Positions 1 through 6,636 are shown, counted from the first letter of the stretch. The stretch: DNA of 12,031 nt from an uncultured bacterium (GCA_937950065.1 CALFEN010000092.1:1-12031); one strand, 5' to 3'. The notes: generated from the sequence alone by a model not told the origin. Made by a program: numbers and translations.

Positions 1-1305
1 ATCCGGTAAGTTATCTTTATCTATCTTATCAAATTTCACAAACCTTCTGGTAATAACATCTTTGAGTGATTTATAATCGTCTGACTGTCATTTTTTGAGT
101 CAACGAATTTTGTAGTTTCTATATCATTTTTTGTACAACAAACCTCATGACATAGCAGATAACCCTCCAGAGACATTACTGCCGCCAAAATGTGAAATAT
201 CCAAAGCTTCTATCTTATAAGGAAAATTATTTAAGTCATATTTTGATTTAAGAACTTTGAGAATTTCTCACATTAAATTTTCTTTTTCAAAGGAGGAAGA
301 TACTATCATAGACTCCAAAAAATTATCCATTAAGTGTTTTATTTCATTCTTTTGTTCGCTAGGCAATTTTTTTATCTTCTTTGAGAAGCCAAAGTTTTCA
401 TCTGAAACTTTAAACTCTCCAAACTCATTTTCAAAGTTTTGTATTATATCCGAAATAGAAATATCCTGAATCTTTTCTTTGTATCTAATAATATCTATAA
501 GTCTTCACTGGAAAAAGTTTAGCAACACATAAGCATAATATTCTCCAACTTCTTTTATCTGAAAAAACCATCAAGAAATTTGAGGATCTATGACCACAGT
601 TTGCTTTTCTATAAATTTTTCCAGATTGATATAAATATCTCTAAGTTTAGCAGCTCGTTCAAAGTTTTGCTTATCTACAGCATCATTTATCTGTCTCAAT
701 AGTTCATTACTTATAGTTTTACTATTTCATTTAAAAAAATCCACTATCAAAGAAATAATTTTTTTATAATTATCTTTGTATTCTAGATTGGACTTATTGA
801 CGCACCAGCCTTTGCACAGACCAAAAATATAATCCGAACAAAGTTTATTTTTTGCGAACTCTGTTTTTTTACAAGTTCTATATCAGAGAAACTGTCTCAT
901 TATATGCAATAATTTTTTGAGTTCATTTCTCATCGGTTTTGGTCAAATATAGATTGCTCCATCATTTTCTCTAAATCTCGTCATAGTAATCAAAGGAAAG
1001 TCTTCATTTGTTATTTTTATATATACATATGAATTGTCTCATTTTAATAATGAATTGTATGGAGGAAGATTTCTTTTGATAAGACTTTGCTCTAGAAGTA
1101 AGGCTTCGGATTCTGTATTTACTATGAGAAAATCTACTTTATCAGCTTTGGCTACCATATCCTGTTTCCATAATGATCAGGTCATAAAATATTGAGAAAC
1201 CCTTTTTTTAAGGTCTTTGGCTTTACCTATATACAATATCTTATCTGTTTTGGTTTTGAAAAAATATATTCAAGGTTGATTTGGGATATTTGATATATTT
1301 ATCAT
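1..1305 (-). CDS. uvrC: UvrABC excinuclease subunit C, 3' end cut by window
   Basis: UvrC makes the two incisions beside a DNA lesion after UvrA/UvrB loading, in nucleotide excision repair. With TGA read as Gly, the frame is open for 435 codons from ATG 1305 to the window edge. An N-terminal GIY-YIG nuclease domain is visible (GIYFF near residue 12, LYIGKAKDLKKRV near 24-36), then a cysteine cluster (Cys145, 156, 164, 168), a UVR domain that binds UvrB (about 203-234), and the start of the C-terminal RNase H-like nuclease with ALDISHFGG near 367 and SDDYKSLKDVITRRF near 408. UvrC proteins are usually about 600 residues, so roughly 150, including the helix-hairpin-helix region, lie outside. 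The Gly of the GIY motif is itself a TGA codon. No Shine-Dalgarno sequence is evident before the start. The domain order leaves little doubt about identity. Confidence 0.96.
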
Positions 1306-1324
1306 GATTTGATTCTTATCTAAA

Positions 1325-1353
1325 ATTATACAACTTTATTCAAATTTTTCGAA
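1325..1353 (-). promoter_or_regulatory. Probable uvrC promoter
   Basis: On the minus strand a perfect TATAAT preceded by TTG (positions 1330-1325) lies about 20 bases before the uvrC start. The -35 is weak (TCGAAA around 1352-1347). The -10 is clear; the -35 assignment is inference. Confidence 0.5.
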
Positions 1354-1450
1354 ATTTCAAGTCTATATTAACTTTGTATTATTATTTAGAATAAAAAAAT
1401 TATATAAATATCTTCCTATCCTTAATACAATTATTTCTTGGTTTACAACT

Positions 1451-1487
1451 AAAAATAGAAAAAGCCGCCGTAAATCTAGACGGCGGC
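1451..1487 (-). terminator. Rho-independent terminator of the 43-aa gene
   Basis: A perfect 8-bp GC stem (GCCGCCGT at 1464-1471, ACGGCGGC at 1480-1487) with an 8-base loop is followed on the minus strand by a T-rich tract (1463-1451). It lies about 40 bases after the stop of the small gene at 1525-1656 and is far more GC-rich than the AT-only hairpins elsewhere in the window. Confidence 0.85.
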
Positions 1488-1524
1488 GAGAGAACGCGGG
1501 GAGGAAATTCTTTCCTCATGATAA

Positions 1525-1656
1525 CTACCTCCTCAACTGTAATTTTTCATAGATGAAGTCCCACAACCAGAACATAGAAAAGAGAAAAAGCTCAAGTCCG
1601 AAAGGGACCGTCAGAACAAGACCGAAAACGTCCATTTGAGAAAGATTGTTGAACAT
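1525..1656 (-). CDS. Small single-pass membrane protein, 43 aa
   Basis: This short gene has every expected signal: a TTGACT promoter, AAGGAG seven bases before ATG 1656, 43 sense codons, a TAG stop, then a strong terminator. The predicted protein has one hydrophobic stretch (about residues 11-36, rich in Leu, Phe and Trp) and a basic end (KLQLRR), as expected for a single transmembrane segment with a positively charged cytoplasmic tail. Its two glycines use GGN, so its sequence is the same under code 25 and the standard code. I do not recognise a family. It may regulate or accompany a larger membrane protein, as many bacterial microproteins do, but nothing in the sequence names a partner. The gene call rests on the signals around it, not on homology. 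Confidence 0.65.
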   Translation of the reverse strand: MFNNLSQMDVFGLVLTVPFGLELFLFSMFWLWDFIYEKLQLRR

Positions 1657-1663
1657 ACAGGCA

Positions 1664-1669
1664 CTCCTT
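1664..1669 (-). promoter_or_regulatory. Shine-Dalgarno site of the 43-aa gene
   Basis: AAGGAG on the minus strand, seven bases before ATG 1656. It fixes the start of this short gene, and it stands out because native genes in the window lack such sites. Confidence 0.75.
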
Positions 1670-1691
1670 GTATTTCGTTCTCGCTATCTTG

Positions 1692-1719
1692 TGTATAATC
1701 TTTATAAAACAAAAGTCAA
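1692..1719 (-). promoter_or_regulatory. Promoter of the 43-aa gene
   Basis: TTGACT (1719-1714), a 16-bp spacer and TATACA (1697-1692) on the minus strand. The -10 and the bases after it (TTATACACAAGA) are identical to those of the plus-strand promoter at 6976-7003. The predicted transcript starts about 30 bases before ATG. Confidence 0.7.
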
Positions 1720-1824
1720 TAATATTTTTTTAATTATTATTAATATAATCTTGTTTTTATAAAAAAATATATATTAGTATTATTATGAAAGTGGAGGAGA
1801 TTTTTTTAATACCAAAAGTACTGT

Positions 1825-1828
1825 GAGG
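1825..1828 (+). promoter_or_regulatory. Shine-Dalgarno site of the 1837 gene
   Basis: GAGG followed by a purine-rich spacer of eight bases before ATG 1837. It supports this start over alternatives further in. Confidence 0.55.
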
Positions 1829-1836
1829 AAAGAAAG

Positions 1837-2175
1837 ATGATCAGCTCAAGATGGGTGGAAGAAGTGTCGATCTGGTTATTGGCTATTTTGTTAATGGTTG
1901 GCAGCTTGGTTTTTGCATGCACCGTCCAATCACCAATAGTAACAGCTATCGTCCAACTGGGTTGCTGGACATACGTCATTACAGGTTTCTATGGAGGGTG
2001 TAAGTTCTACATTTTGGAAGAACCAAGTTTTGGCACCTTGAAGATCTTGGCCATAACCAATAAATGGTCTTTTATCACCAGATATCTCATCTTATATCCT
2101 GCATTGGGCTTTTGGAGTCTCCTTGTAGAGTTTTTCCTCGTATTGAGGAGGTGGAAAAGAAAAAAACGTTTTTAA
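1837..2175 (+). CDS. Multi-pass membrane protein of unknown function, 112 aa
   Basis: The frame runs from ATG 1837 (GAGG eight bases upstream) to TAA. The protein looks like an integral membrane protein with three hydrophobic segments: about 11-30 (WLLAILLMVGSLVFA), 34-55 (around TAIVQLGCWTYVITGFYG) and 79-103 (around YLILYPALGFWSLLVEFF). It ends in a strongly basic tail (RRWKRKKRF), which by the positive-inside rule should be cytoplasmic. All seven glycines use GGN. It is transcribed divergently from the 43-aa gene and converges on the gene at 2328-2717, with two hairpins between. I do not recognise the family. Composition and the Shine-Dalgarno site set it apart from the TGA-recoded genes around the island. 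It is probably real, given the start signal, the membrane pattern and the terminator just after it. Confidence 0.7.
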   Translation: MISSRWVEEVSIWLLAILLMVGSLVFACTVQSPIVTAIVQLGCWTYVITGFYGGCKFYILEEPSFGTLKILAITNKWSFITRYLILYPALGFWSLLVEFFLVLRRWKRKKRF

Positions 2176-2205
2176 CTTCAATAGATAGAGAACTCCTCTA
2201 CTATC

Positions 2206-2238
2206 ATAATGAGCACCCAGACGCTGGGTGCTCATTAT
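2206..2238 (+). terminator. Strong hairpin, terminator after the 1837 gene
   Basis: A perfect 15-bp stem (2206-2220 with 2224-2238) around a 3-base loop, ACG, starts 30 bases after the TAA of the 1837 gene. On the plus strand it is followed by a moderately T-rich run (about 2236-2246). It lies between convergent genes, so it may also limit minus-strand transcription. Confidence 0.75.
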
Positions 2239-2267
2239 TTATATTTAGGAAAAATTTATTACTGTTT

Positions 2268-2293
2268 GGGGCAAGAATACACTGCCCCTTTTT
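2268..2293 (+). terminator. Second hairpin with T5 between convergent genes
   Basis: GGGGCA (2268-2273) pairs with TGCCCC (2283-2288) around a 9-base loop and is followed on the plus strand by five Ts. It could be a back-up terminator for the 1837 gene. Read on the minus strand, the same stem sits just after the gene at 2328-2717, so it may act in both directions. Confidence 0.6.
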
Positions 2294-2327
2294 ATCACCT
2301 CCTTTGGAAATAAGGTTGTTTAGCGGA

Positions 2328-2717
2328 TCATCGCTGTCTGAACGGATGCTTCAGCAAAAGGTTCTTGACCTCCTCGCTTTCGCCAGGGATATACCACTCC
2401 CTATACATTGTCCTCTTGTAGTTGGGGACCAAGGGTTGCAGTTGTTTTTCGGCCGCTTCCCTGAGGGTCAGAGCAGTTTTGAGCAGGACAGGGTCCTGCC
2501 GCTGCAGTGCTTCAGCCACTTGGACGTTCTGCTTCGTCCATTCCGCCATCCATTTAGCGGCGTAGATATTGTTCTCACTTACCACCGACTGGTATGGCTG
2601 TGGCTTTGGGATTATCTTACTGACAAAGAAAAACAACCCCGCGAACCCCAGCAGGAAACAAAAACCGAGAATGATCTTAAACGACTTATGAGTCGTTTTT
2701 TTGAGATTATCATCCAT
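2328..2717 (-). CDS. Membrane-anchored protein of unknown function, 129 aa
   Basis: From ATG 2717, with AAGGAG eight bases upstream, the frame codes a protein with a short basic N-terminus, one hydrophobic segment (about residues 13-34, IILGFCFLLGFAGLFFF) and a soluble remainder of about 95 residues rich in Gln, Lys and Glu. This suggests a single N-terminal anchor with an extracytoplasmic domain. The first stop is TGA at 2328-2330. Under the standard code the protein is 129 aa. Under code 25 it would gain 12 residues (GSAKQPYFQRRG) and stop at TAA 2292-2294. All four glycines use GGN. I do not recognise the family. The codon use, Shine-Dalgarno site and GC content match the other island genes and differ from the neighbours. 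Which stop is used depends on whether this DNA is truly expressed in the recoded host. Confidence 0.7.
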   Translation of the reverse strand: MDDNLKKTTHKSFKIILGFCFLLGFAGLFFFVSKIIPKPQPYQSVVSENNIYAAKWMAEWTKQNVQVAEALQRQDPVLLKTALTLREAAEKQLQPLVPNYKRTMYREWYIPGESEEVKNLLLKHPFRQR

Positions 2718-2725
2718 TCAGTCTT

Positions 2726-2731
2726 CTCCTT
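2726..2731 (-). promoter_or_regulatory. Shine-Dalgarno site of the 2717 gene
   Basis: AAGGAG on the minus strand, eight bases before ATG 2717. It fixes the start codon and is another island-only feature. Confidence 0.7.
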
Positions 2732-2752
2732 TTCCAAGAGTTAGGATAATAA

Positions 2753-2780
2753 TATATAATTATTTTTGTGTAAAAGTCAA
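2753..2780 (-). promoter_or_regulatory. Promoter of the 2717 gene
   Basis: TTGACT (2780-2775), a 16-bp spacer and TATATA (2758-2753) on the minus strand, with predicted transcript start about 30 bases before ATG 2717. It lies at the edge of the island, only 20 bases beyond the methyltransferase stop. Confidence 0.6.
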
Positions 2781-2799
2781 TAAGTATTTTATAACTTCT

Positions 2800-3666
2800 T
2801 TATAAGGACATTACCATTATTCTTGATTTCTCATTTAAAGGAATAATAAATTCTGGATCCAATCATAATGATTCTATAGAAGATATAGGATAATAATTCC
2901 TATTATAACGAAATTTTATCTCAACTTTAAATCACATATTTTGATAAAATTTTATAATTTCTGTTTCATTTTCAAAAACATTAGTTGAGAGATTTCTTTC
3001 AGTTATTCATGAAATCAAAGACATAATCTCTGAAATATATTTATCATATTCAATTAATTTTTTTATAGTATCTTGTGTACTCAAATCTGGAGTTATCCAG
3101 ACTCCACCATTATTCTTTAGATGGGGATAAATATTTTCTGCCATTATTTTTTTTTCATCTCTGGAAAAATATGATAATAATCATTCATGTACCACAGCAA
3201 AAGGTTCCCCGTTAAAATAAGAAATTATTCTAGAGACCTCATCTCTATCTAAAACATTTAGACTAAACGATATATGATTTGATTTACGAGAACGTCCTCA
3301 TAATATATTTTCAAAAATTTGATTTCTAATATCTATCATATCCGGTAAATCTGTATCTATATAGGTGATACTGCTATCTTCCGTCATAATATATCAGCGT
3401 GGTGCTATTCATGAAGCTATTTCCAAAATATTTTTTATTCAAAGCCTTTCCAATTCTTGAGTTATACATTTAAAACGAACCTCCAAATATCAAGCAAGCC
3501 AGTCTAACCTTTTAGCGACATCTCCTCATCAAAGCAAATTTTCTACAGTCTCTCTGGTATTTAATACTTCAGCAATTTCACGGGAATAAGTTATATCTGT
3601 GTATCTTCTATAATCCGCCACAAAAAGTGCCGTAGGACTTATTAATTTATGATCCGGAGTTTTCAT
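2800..3666 (-). CDS. Class I SAM-dependent methyltransferase, COG3315/LCM-like
   Basis: With TGA as Gly the frame runs from ATG 3666 to TAA, 288 aa. The pattern is that of the leucine carboxyl methyltransferase / polyketide O-methyltransferase superfamily: RLDWLAGYLEVRF near 53-65, the SAM-binding motif I ILEIASGIAPRG at 80-91, an acidic ribose-binding segment TYIDTDLPDM near 101-110, then FAVVHEGLLSYFSRDE at 156-171 and LKNNGGVWITPD near 183-194. It should move a methyl group from SAM to a carboxyl or hydroxyl group, but the substrate cannot be told from sequence. It has its own promoter, whose -35 overlaps the terminase terminator hairpin. Glycines of motif I and of the EGLLSY segment use TGA, so the gene is adapted to code 25. 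There is no Shine-Dalgarno sequence. Superfamily sure, subfamily moderately so. Confidence 0.85.
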
Positions 3667-3694
3667 CTATATTTTTAGTTAATAAATATAATTT

Positions 3695-3722
3695 TATATA
3701 ACTAAATTTATATAAAAGTCAA
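3695..3722 (-). promoter_or_regulatory. Promoter of the methyltransferase gene
   Basis: TTGACT (3722-3717), a 16-bp spacer and TATATA (3700-3695) on the minus strand. Predicted start is about 20 bases before ATG 3666. The -35 hexamer is also the 3' arm of the hairpin that follows the terminase gene. Confidence 0.65.
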
Positions 3723-3747
3723 TAAATTTTTTATAGCTTTATTGACT
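3713..3747 (-). terminator. Terminase terminator overlapping the next promoter
   Basis: A perfect 10-bp stem (TTTATTGACT at 3738-3747 and AGTCAATAAA at 3717-3726) around an 11-base loop. Read on the minus strand it starts inside the terminase TAG stop and is followed by TTTT and an AT-rich run. Its second arm contains the methyltransferase -35, so one sequence serves both elements. Confidence 0.6.
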
Positions 3748-5236
3748 ATAAATTATAAGACGGTGAAATAGCATGGAAATCAAATTTAATATTTAATTTA
3801 TCTACAAAGAGAGCTAAATATCTAAAAGCATCAGCAGGATTACTTGCCCAATTGTGTAAAGGTTTTTCCCTAAATATTCAATTTTTTTCATCAAATTCTC
3901 TAATATAGCTGCCAAGCGCTTCAAATCATTTGATAGTATGAATTTCGTCAAACCGGCATTTAGGAAGAATATTTCTGACTTGATTTATTCCATCGGAGAT
4001 AGAAATATTTGGAGCTATATCAAATCTTATTCATATCTGTAAAGCACTCTGAAATCTTGTTGTACCGGTACTGTATTCGTGCACTTTGATGTCGTGTGGA
4101 GCTATATGAGTTCAGTATCTATAATTTTTGGTATATATAATATTTGAAATAATCTCCTGTAAAGAATAGCCATTTCACGACCAAAAATCTATCAATCTGA
4201 TTTCCTCTCCAAAAACTTGGAAAAACCATATGCTTGTATCATCTCATCAGCCTGCTCATCACAGATCCCAAGCTGTATGCACTGGCAATTTATCATCATA
4301 GGAGACATTACAAAGTCTGCCTGATTTTCTAATTTCGTTGAGATATGTCTCATAATAAGATCCTTTGAGTGCAAGATTAAAACATTCGCTGGAAATGGAC
4401 GGATACTCTCTCTGCATTTCATCTTTTTGGATTTGAGCAGTTTTGAAATATCGTTTTTTTTGGTCTGCTGTCAATGATATATTATGTCTTGTAAGTGAGT
4501 TGAAATAATTTTCCATATCAGAGCTGACATTCACGTCATCAGCAAGCACATAATCAGAGCTTTTGAACCATGGATAAAAATGAAATCTATAATCAAGTTT
4601 GGTCAATTTTTTTTCTAATAAATGCAGATTTTCACTATCTCTGCACATTTCAAAAAAATATCCTGAATTTCATTCAGCAGTAGATTCTACAAAAATACAG
4701 TTATCGCTACTAACAGTGTTGAGTGCACCTGTCATTATTTCTCTGGCTTTGTCCGGGTATTTACTAGAAATCTTACCAAACTCCGATATGTGCAGATACT
4801 GATATGTCCCTCATCTAAACGACGTCCCAACGCTGATACGGCTTCAATTATTGGAGAAAGCAAGCTCTCTGGTTCTATCAGTTTTTAATTTAAAATAATT
4901 TTTGATAAAATCCGGAAGATTGTCAAAAACAAATTTTATTTTATCCTGAAATAAAGATTCTGCTGTATCCAAATCCTGTGCTATTATTCAAATATTTTTA
5001 TTTTTTTCAAATAAGCAGCAATCAAGTAAAATAATACTTATCATAGTACTAAATCAAAGCTGCCTAGCTTTGAGAATAATATTTCTGTATCGCAGATTTT
5101 GAATAAAATCTTTCTGAATCTCATTTGGGATAAAAGAAACCTTTTTTCAATCCTTATCTTTGATATAATAAAGAACTCCTGAAGTGAGTCTTCGAAATCT
5201 ATTAGATAATAAATCTTTTAATTTTTTTTCTTGCAT
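3746..5236 (-). CDS. terL: Phage terminase large subunit, complete
   Basis: The large terminase subunit cuts concatemeric phage DNA and pumps it into the procapsid. Reading TGA as Gly gives 496 aa from ATG 5236 to TAG, a normal family length. The ATPase half shows a Walker A-like KARQLGFST (about 57-64), GTSFRGGT (137-144), Walker B-like YLHISEFGK (147-155) and the coupling motif VESTAEG (183-189). The nuclease half shows TAWDLGGAGGGDDTSIWF (about 321-338), GTHIAPHDIKVHEYSTG (375-391) and NPADAFRYLAL (466-476), supplying the expected acidic residues of the RuvC/RNase H-like site. No catalytic motif appears damaged. No small terminase subunit, portal, capsid or tail gene is recognisable nearby. 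Several motif glycines use TGA, so the gene belongs to a recoded phage or host. It may be a prophage remnant, part of an unrecognised element, or a retained gene. Confidence 0.95.
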
Positions 5237-5293
5237 TTGTATGTTTTGTATTGATTTAAAAAAGAATTTTTGATAAAATATTTATAAATAACT

Positions 5294-5316
5294 TTATGTA
5301 AGAAAACTTTACATAA
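5294..5316. promoter_or_regulatory. Palindromic operator-like site
   Basis: TTATGTA (5294-5300) and TACATAA (5310-5316) form a perfect inverted repeat around nine bases. It sits in the 134-bp gap between the divergent terminase (-) and 5371 (+) genes and overlaps a possible plus-strand -35 (TTTACA, 5308-5313). Such placement suits a repressor site for either gene. The regulator is not identified. Confidence 0.4.
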
Positions 5317-5336
5317 TTTTTACAACAAATCATTAT
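5308..5336 (+). promoter_or_regulatory. Possible promoter of the 5371 gene
   Basis: TTTACA (5308-5313), a 17-bp spacer and CATTAT (5331-5336), with the start codon about 35 bases further on. Both boxes deviate from consensus, so this is tentative. The palindrome at 5294-5316 covers the -35. Confidence 0.35.
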
Positions 5337-5370
5337 AAGTAGGGCACAATTTAATAATAAAAACTATAAA

Positions 5371-5658
5371 ATGACCTGTCCAGAAAAATGAATAATATTG
5401 GAAAAAAGCAAACAATGATGCTGCCATAAATTCTTAACAGTTATTGCTGAATTTAGAGATTTAACTGTAGAGTTTTTTGTGTCATTAGAGCACGCTAGTG
5501 AAGTGCTTAAAGACAAGGTAGACGATTTGAAAAGACTTCTTGTTTTGGAACTTTCAAGACAGGAGATGGAAGACTGGGTATTTGCCTGACAACATGTATC
5601 AGACTTCTTTTTGAAAAACAAGCTAGATACAGATCCTGATACTAATGAACTCAAATAA
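5371..5658 (+). CDS. Small protein of unknown function, 95 aa
   Basis: The frame from ATG 5371 to TAA contains three TGA codons read as Gly. An in-frame stop at 5335 limits upstream extension. The N-terminus has three cysteines and a histidine (C3, C17, C18, H19) that might bind metal. The middle (about 22-72) is charged and likely helical or coiled coil. The C-terminus, SDFFLKNKLDTDPDTNEL, resembles the tails of the proteins at 5746 and 6637 (pattern K-x-x-L-D-[TN]-[DN]-x-x-T). No family is recognised. It is the first plus-strand gene after the divergent terminase and may start a small operon that continues to 6319. There is no Shine-Dalgarno sequence; the start is preceded by A-rich sequence. 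TGA codons broken only under the standard code support a real coding frame in a recoded genome. Confidence 0.7.
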
Positions 5659-5745
5659 CATTGTAAGAAAAACATCTATTGATATTGTTCTCAACTTATA
5701 TAAAAAGGGAGCTATAAAAAATTATTTAATCAGATTAATAAAAAA

Positions 5746-5982
5746 ATGGAAACAATAGAAGTAGTGTTTGTAGAATTTGATAACTGACACTATGAAGTAA
5801 TGATTGACGGACCTCATGCTTGAAGATTCATAAAAGAACAAAGAAAATCTATAGCAAGGATTTTAATTATGCCGCTTGATTTGGACGAAATTAATGAAAA
5901 CCTTAAGAATCGTTCTTTCCTAAATTCCGAATATATCAAAAAGATCCTTGATAATAATCCAGCTACCCGAACATTACAGTAA
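5746..5982 (+). CDS. Small protein, 78 aa, paralogue of the 6637 protein
   Basis: ATG 5746 to TAA with two TGA-Gly codons. The protein shares fixed positions with the 83-aa product at 6637: I4, V6, E10, N13, G14 and E17 at the N-terminus (VVFVEFDNGHYEVMI here), and near the end an L-x-x-[SD]-E-[YF]-[IV]-K-x-I-L-D-x-N-x-x-T segment (EYIKKILDNN here). The segment VIFVEYTDGSKEILV in the protein at 6008 fits the same N-terminal pattern. Alternating hydrophobic residues suggest a small beta element followed by helices. I do not recognise the family or function. A possible weak promoter, TTGATA at 5679 with a 16-bp spacer, lies in the 87-bp gap after the 5371 gene, so it may be transcribed with that gene or on its own. 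The paralogy makes the coding call stronger than length alone would. Confidence 0.72.
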
Positions 5983-6007
5983 TAATTTATATACTAAAAA
6001 ATTTAAA

Positions 6008-6319
6008 ATGAATAGACTATCCGAATGATTTTGAAACGCTAAAATCTATTACGTAGATTGAAGCTGATATAAAGCTATCAGGGACTTCAATGCAGGACAA
6101 ATAAGCTCCCTCCTCGAGAACGCAGAGAAACAAATGTCTGTTATATTTGTAGAATATACAGATGGAAGTAAAGAAATACTTGTAGAAGATCAACATTCCA
6201 GACATGCTTTGGAATGACCAACACCAGAATGAGCCGCCAAAATAATCAAAGGAATAAAATATATGTGAACAAGCAGATGAGAGCTTGATCAATTACTATC
6301 AAATTCAACTACACATTAA
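6008..6319 (+). CDS. Small protein of unknown function, 103 aa, Gly mostly TGA
   Basis: ATG 6008 to TAA, 25 bases after the 5746 gene, so probably co-transcribed. Eight of its eleven glycines are TGA, the densest recoding in the window, and the frame makes no sense under the standard code. Residues 45-59 (VIFVEYTDGSKEILV) match the pattern V-x-[FY]-[VM]-E-x-x-[DN]-G-x-x-E-[IV] seen at the N-termini of the 5746 and 6637 proteins. An earlier segment, KIYYVDGSGYKAI (residues 12-24), has a loosely similar rhythm and may be a diverged repeat. No known family is recognised, and there is no membrane segment or signal peptide. There is no Shine-Dalgarno sequence; the ATG follows AAATTTAAA. An AU-only hairpin overlaps its stop codon and may end the transcript. 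Confidence 0.75.
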
Positions 6320-6345
6320 AAAATATTCTTTTGTATATTTTTTAA
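6316..6345 (+). terminator. AU-only hairpin at the end of the 6008 gene
   Basis: TTAAAAAATAT (6316-6326) and ATATTTTTTAA (6335-6345) form an 11-bp perfect stem that overlaps the stop codon and carries a T6 run in its 3' arm. It resembles a weak intrinsic terminator. In DNA this AT-rich such repeats also arise by chance. Confidence 0.4.
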
Positions 6346-6577
6346 ATTTAATAATAGTAAAATTTATAAAATTAAGATATATTATAAATCATATCTTAAC
6401 GAGTTAATAGGCCAGAAATAATTTTTATTATATTTTTTTGATTATTTTATTTTTCAAGCTTTTTGAAGATTTAAAAATTTTTTTCTTAAGCCTAAAAAGT
6501 ATATTTGGTTTATAGTAAAAACATTGGGAATCAATCAATATTAAGCGACTTTTCAAATTGACATTAAAAAATACCTA
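6346..6577. other. AT-rich non-coding stretch with a 9-bp palindrome
   Basis: No plausible reading frame was found on either strand. It holds a perfect 9-bp inverted repeat, TTAAGATAT (6372-6380) with ATATCTTAA (6391-6399), around a 10-base spacer, which could be a protein-binding site or an RNA hairpin. It also has a TTGACA at 6558-6563 with no matching -10 at a usable distance. Confidence 0.5.
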
Positions 6578-6605
6578 TTGACTTTTTATTAAAAAGCCTT
6601 ATTAT
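6578..6605 (+). promoter_or_regulatory. Promoter of the 6637 gene
   Basis: TTGACT (6578-6583), a 16-bp spacer and TATTAT (6600-6605). Transcription should begin near 6612, past the in-frame TTG at 6607, which argues for ATG 6637 as the start. Confidence 0.6.
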
Positions 6606-6636
6606 ATTGGGTATATTTTTTATTCTGTCCCAACAA

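Larger units (their letters stand above)
1451..2780. other. Compositional island with standard-code-like genes
   Basis: This segment is visibly GC-richer than its flanks and carries three small genes (1525-1656 -, 1837-2175 +, 2328-2717 -). All 13 of their glycines are GGN and none is TGA. In neighbouring native genes TGA supplies about half or more: 5 of 11 Gly in the gene at 7036 and 8 of 11 in the gene at 6008. Each island gene has a Shine-Dalgarno-like site 7-8 bases before ATG, which the native genes mostly lack, and GC-rich hairpins follow them. Its promoters at 1719 and 2780 still match the TTGACT-N16 form used by native genes. Recent transfer, a mobile cassette, or a chimeric assembly could each explain it. 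The boundaries are approximate, and I saw no convincing flanking repeat or integrase. Confidence 0.65.

Noticed and set aside
1400..1519. Short minus-strand frame with a good Shine-Dalgarno match (GAGGAGG, eight bases before ATG 1519)
   Set aside because: It would have to be translated through the strong terminator at 1451-1487, and the GAGGAGG is explained as the last codons of the 43-aa gene.
1785..1826. Possible 13-codon leader peptide ending in TGA at the Shine-Dalgarno site of the 1837 gene
   Set aside because: There is no ribosome site before it, the promoter start is unclear and may lie downstream, and under code 25 the TGA would not stop it.
2064..2744. Plus-strand open frame of 226 codons
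   Set aside because: It overlaps the 3' end of the 1837 gene and is antisense to the whole 2328-2717 gene. It crosses two hairpins, has no start signal, and its protein has no sensible pattern.
4259..4648. Apparent separate 129-aa minus-strand gene
   Set aside because: It is an internal piece of the terminase large subunit between TGA codons. Under code 25 it is continuous with the rest of terL.
6607..6636. Upstream TTG start for the 6637 gene
   Set aside because: The TTG lies immediately after the promoter -10 and before the expected transcript start. The paralogue alignment also fixes ATG 6637.
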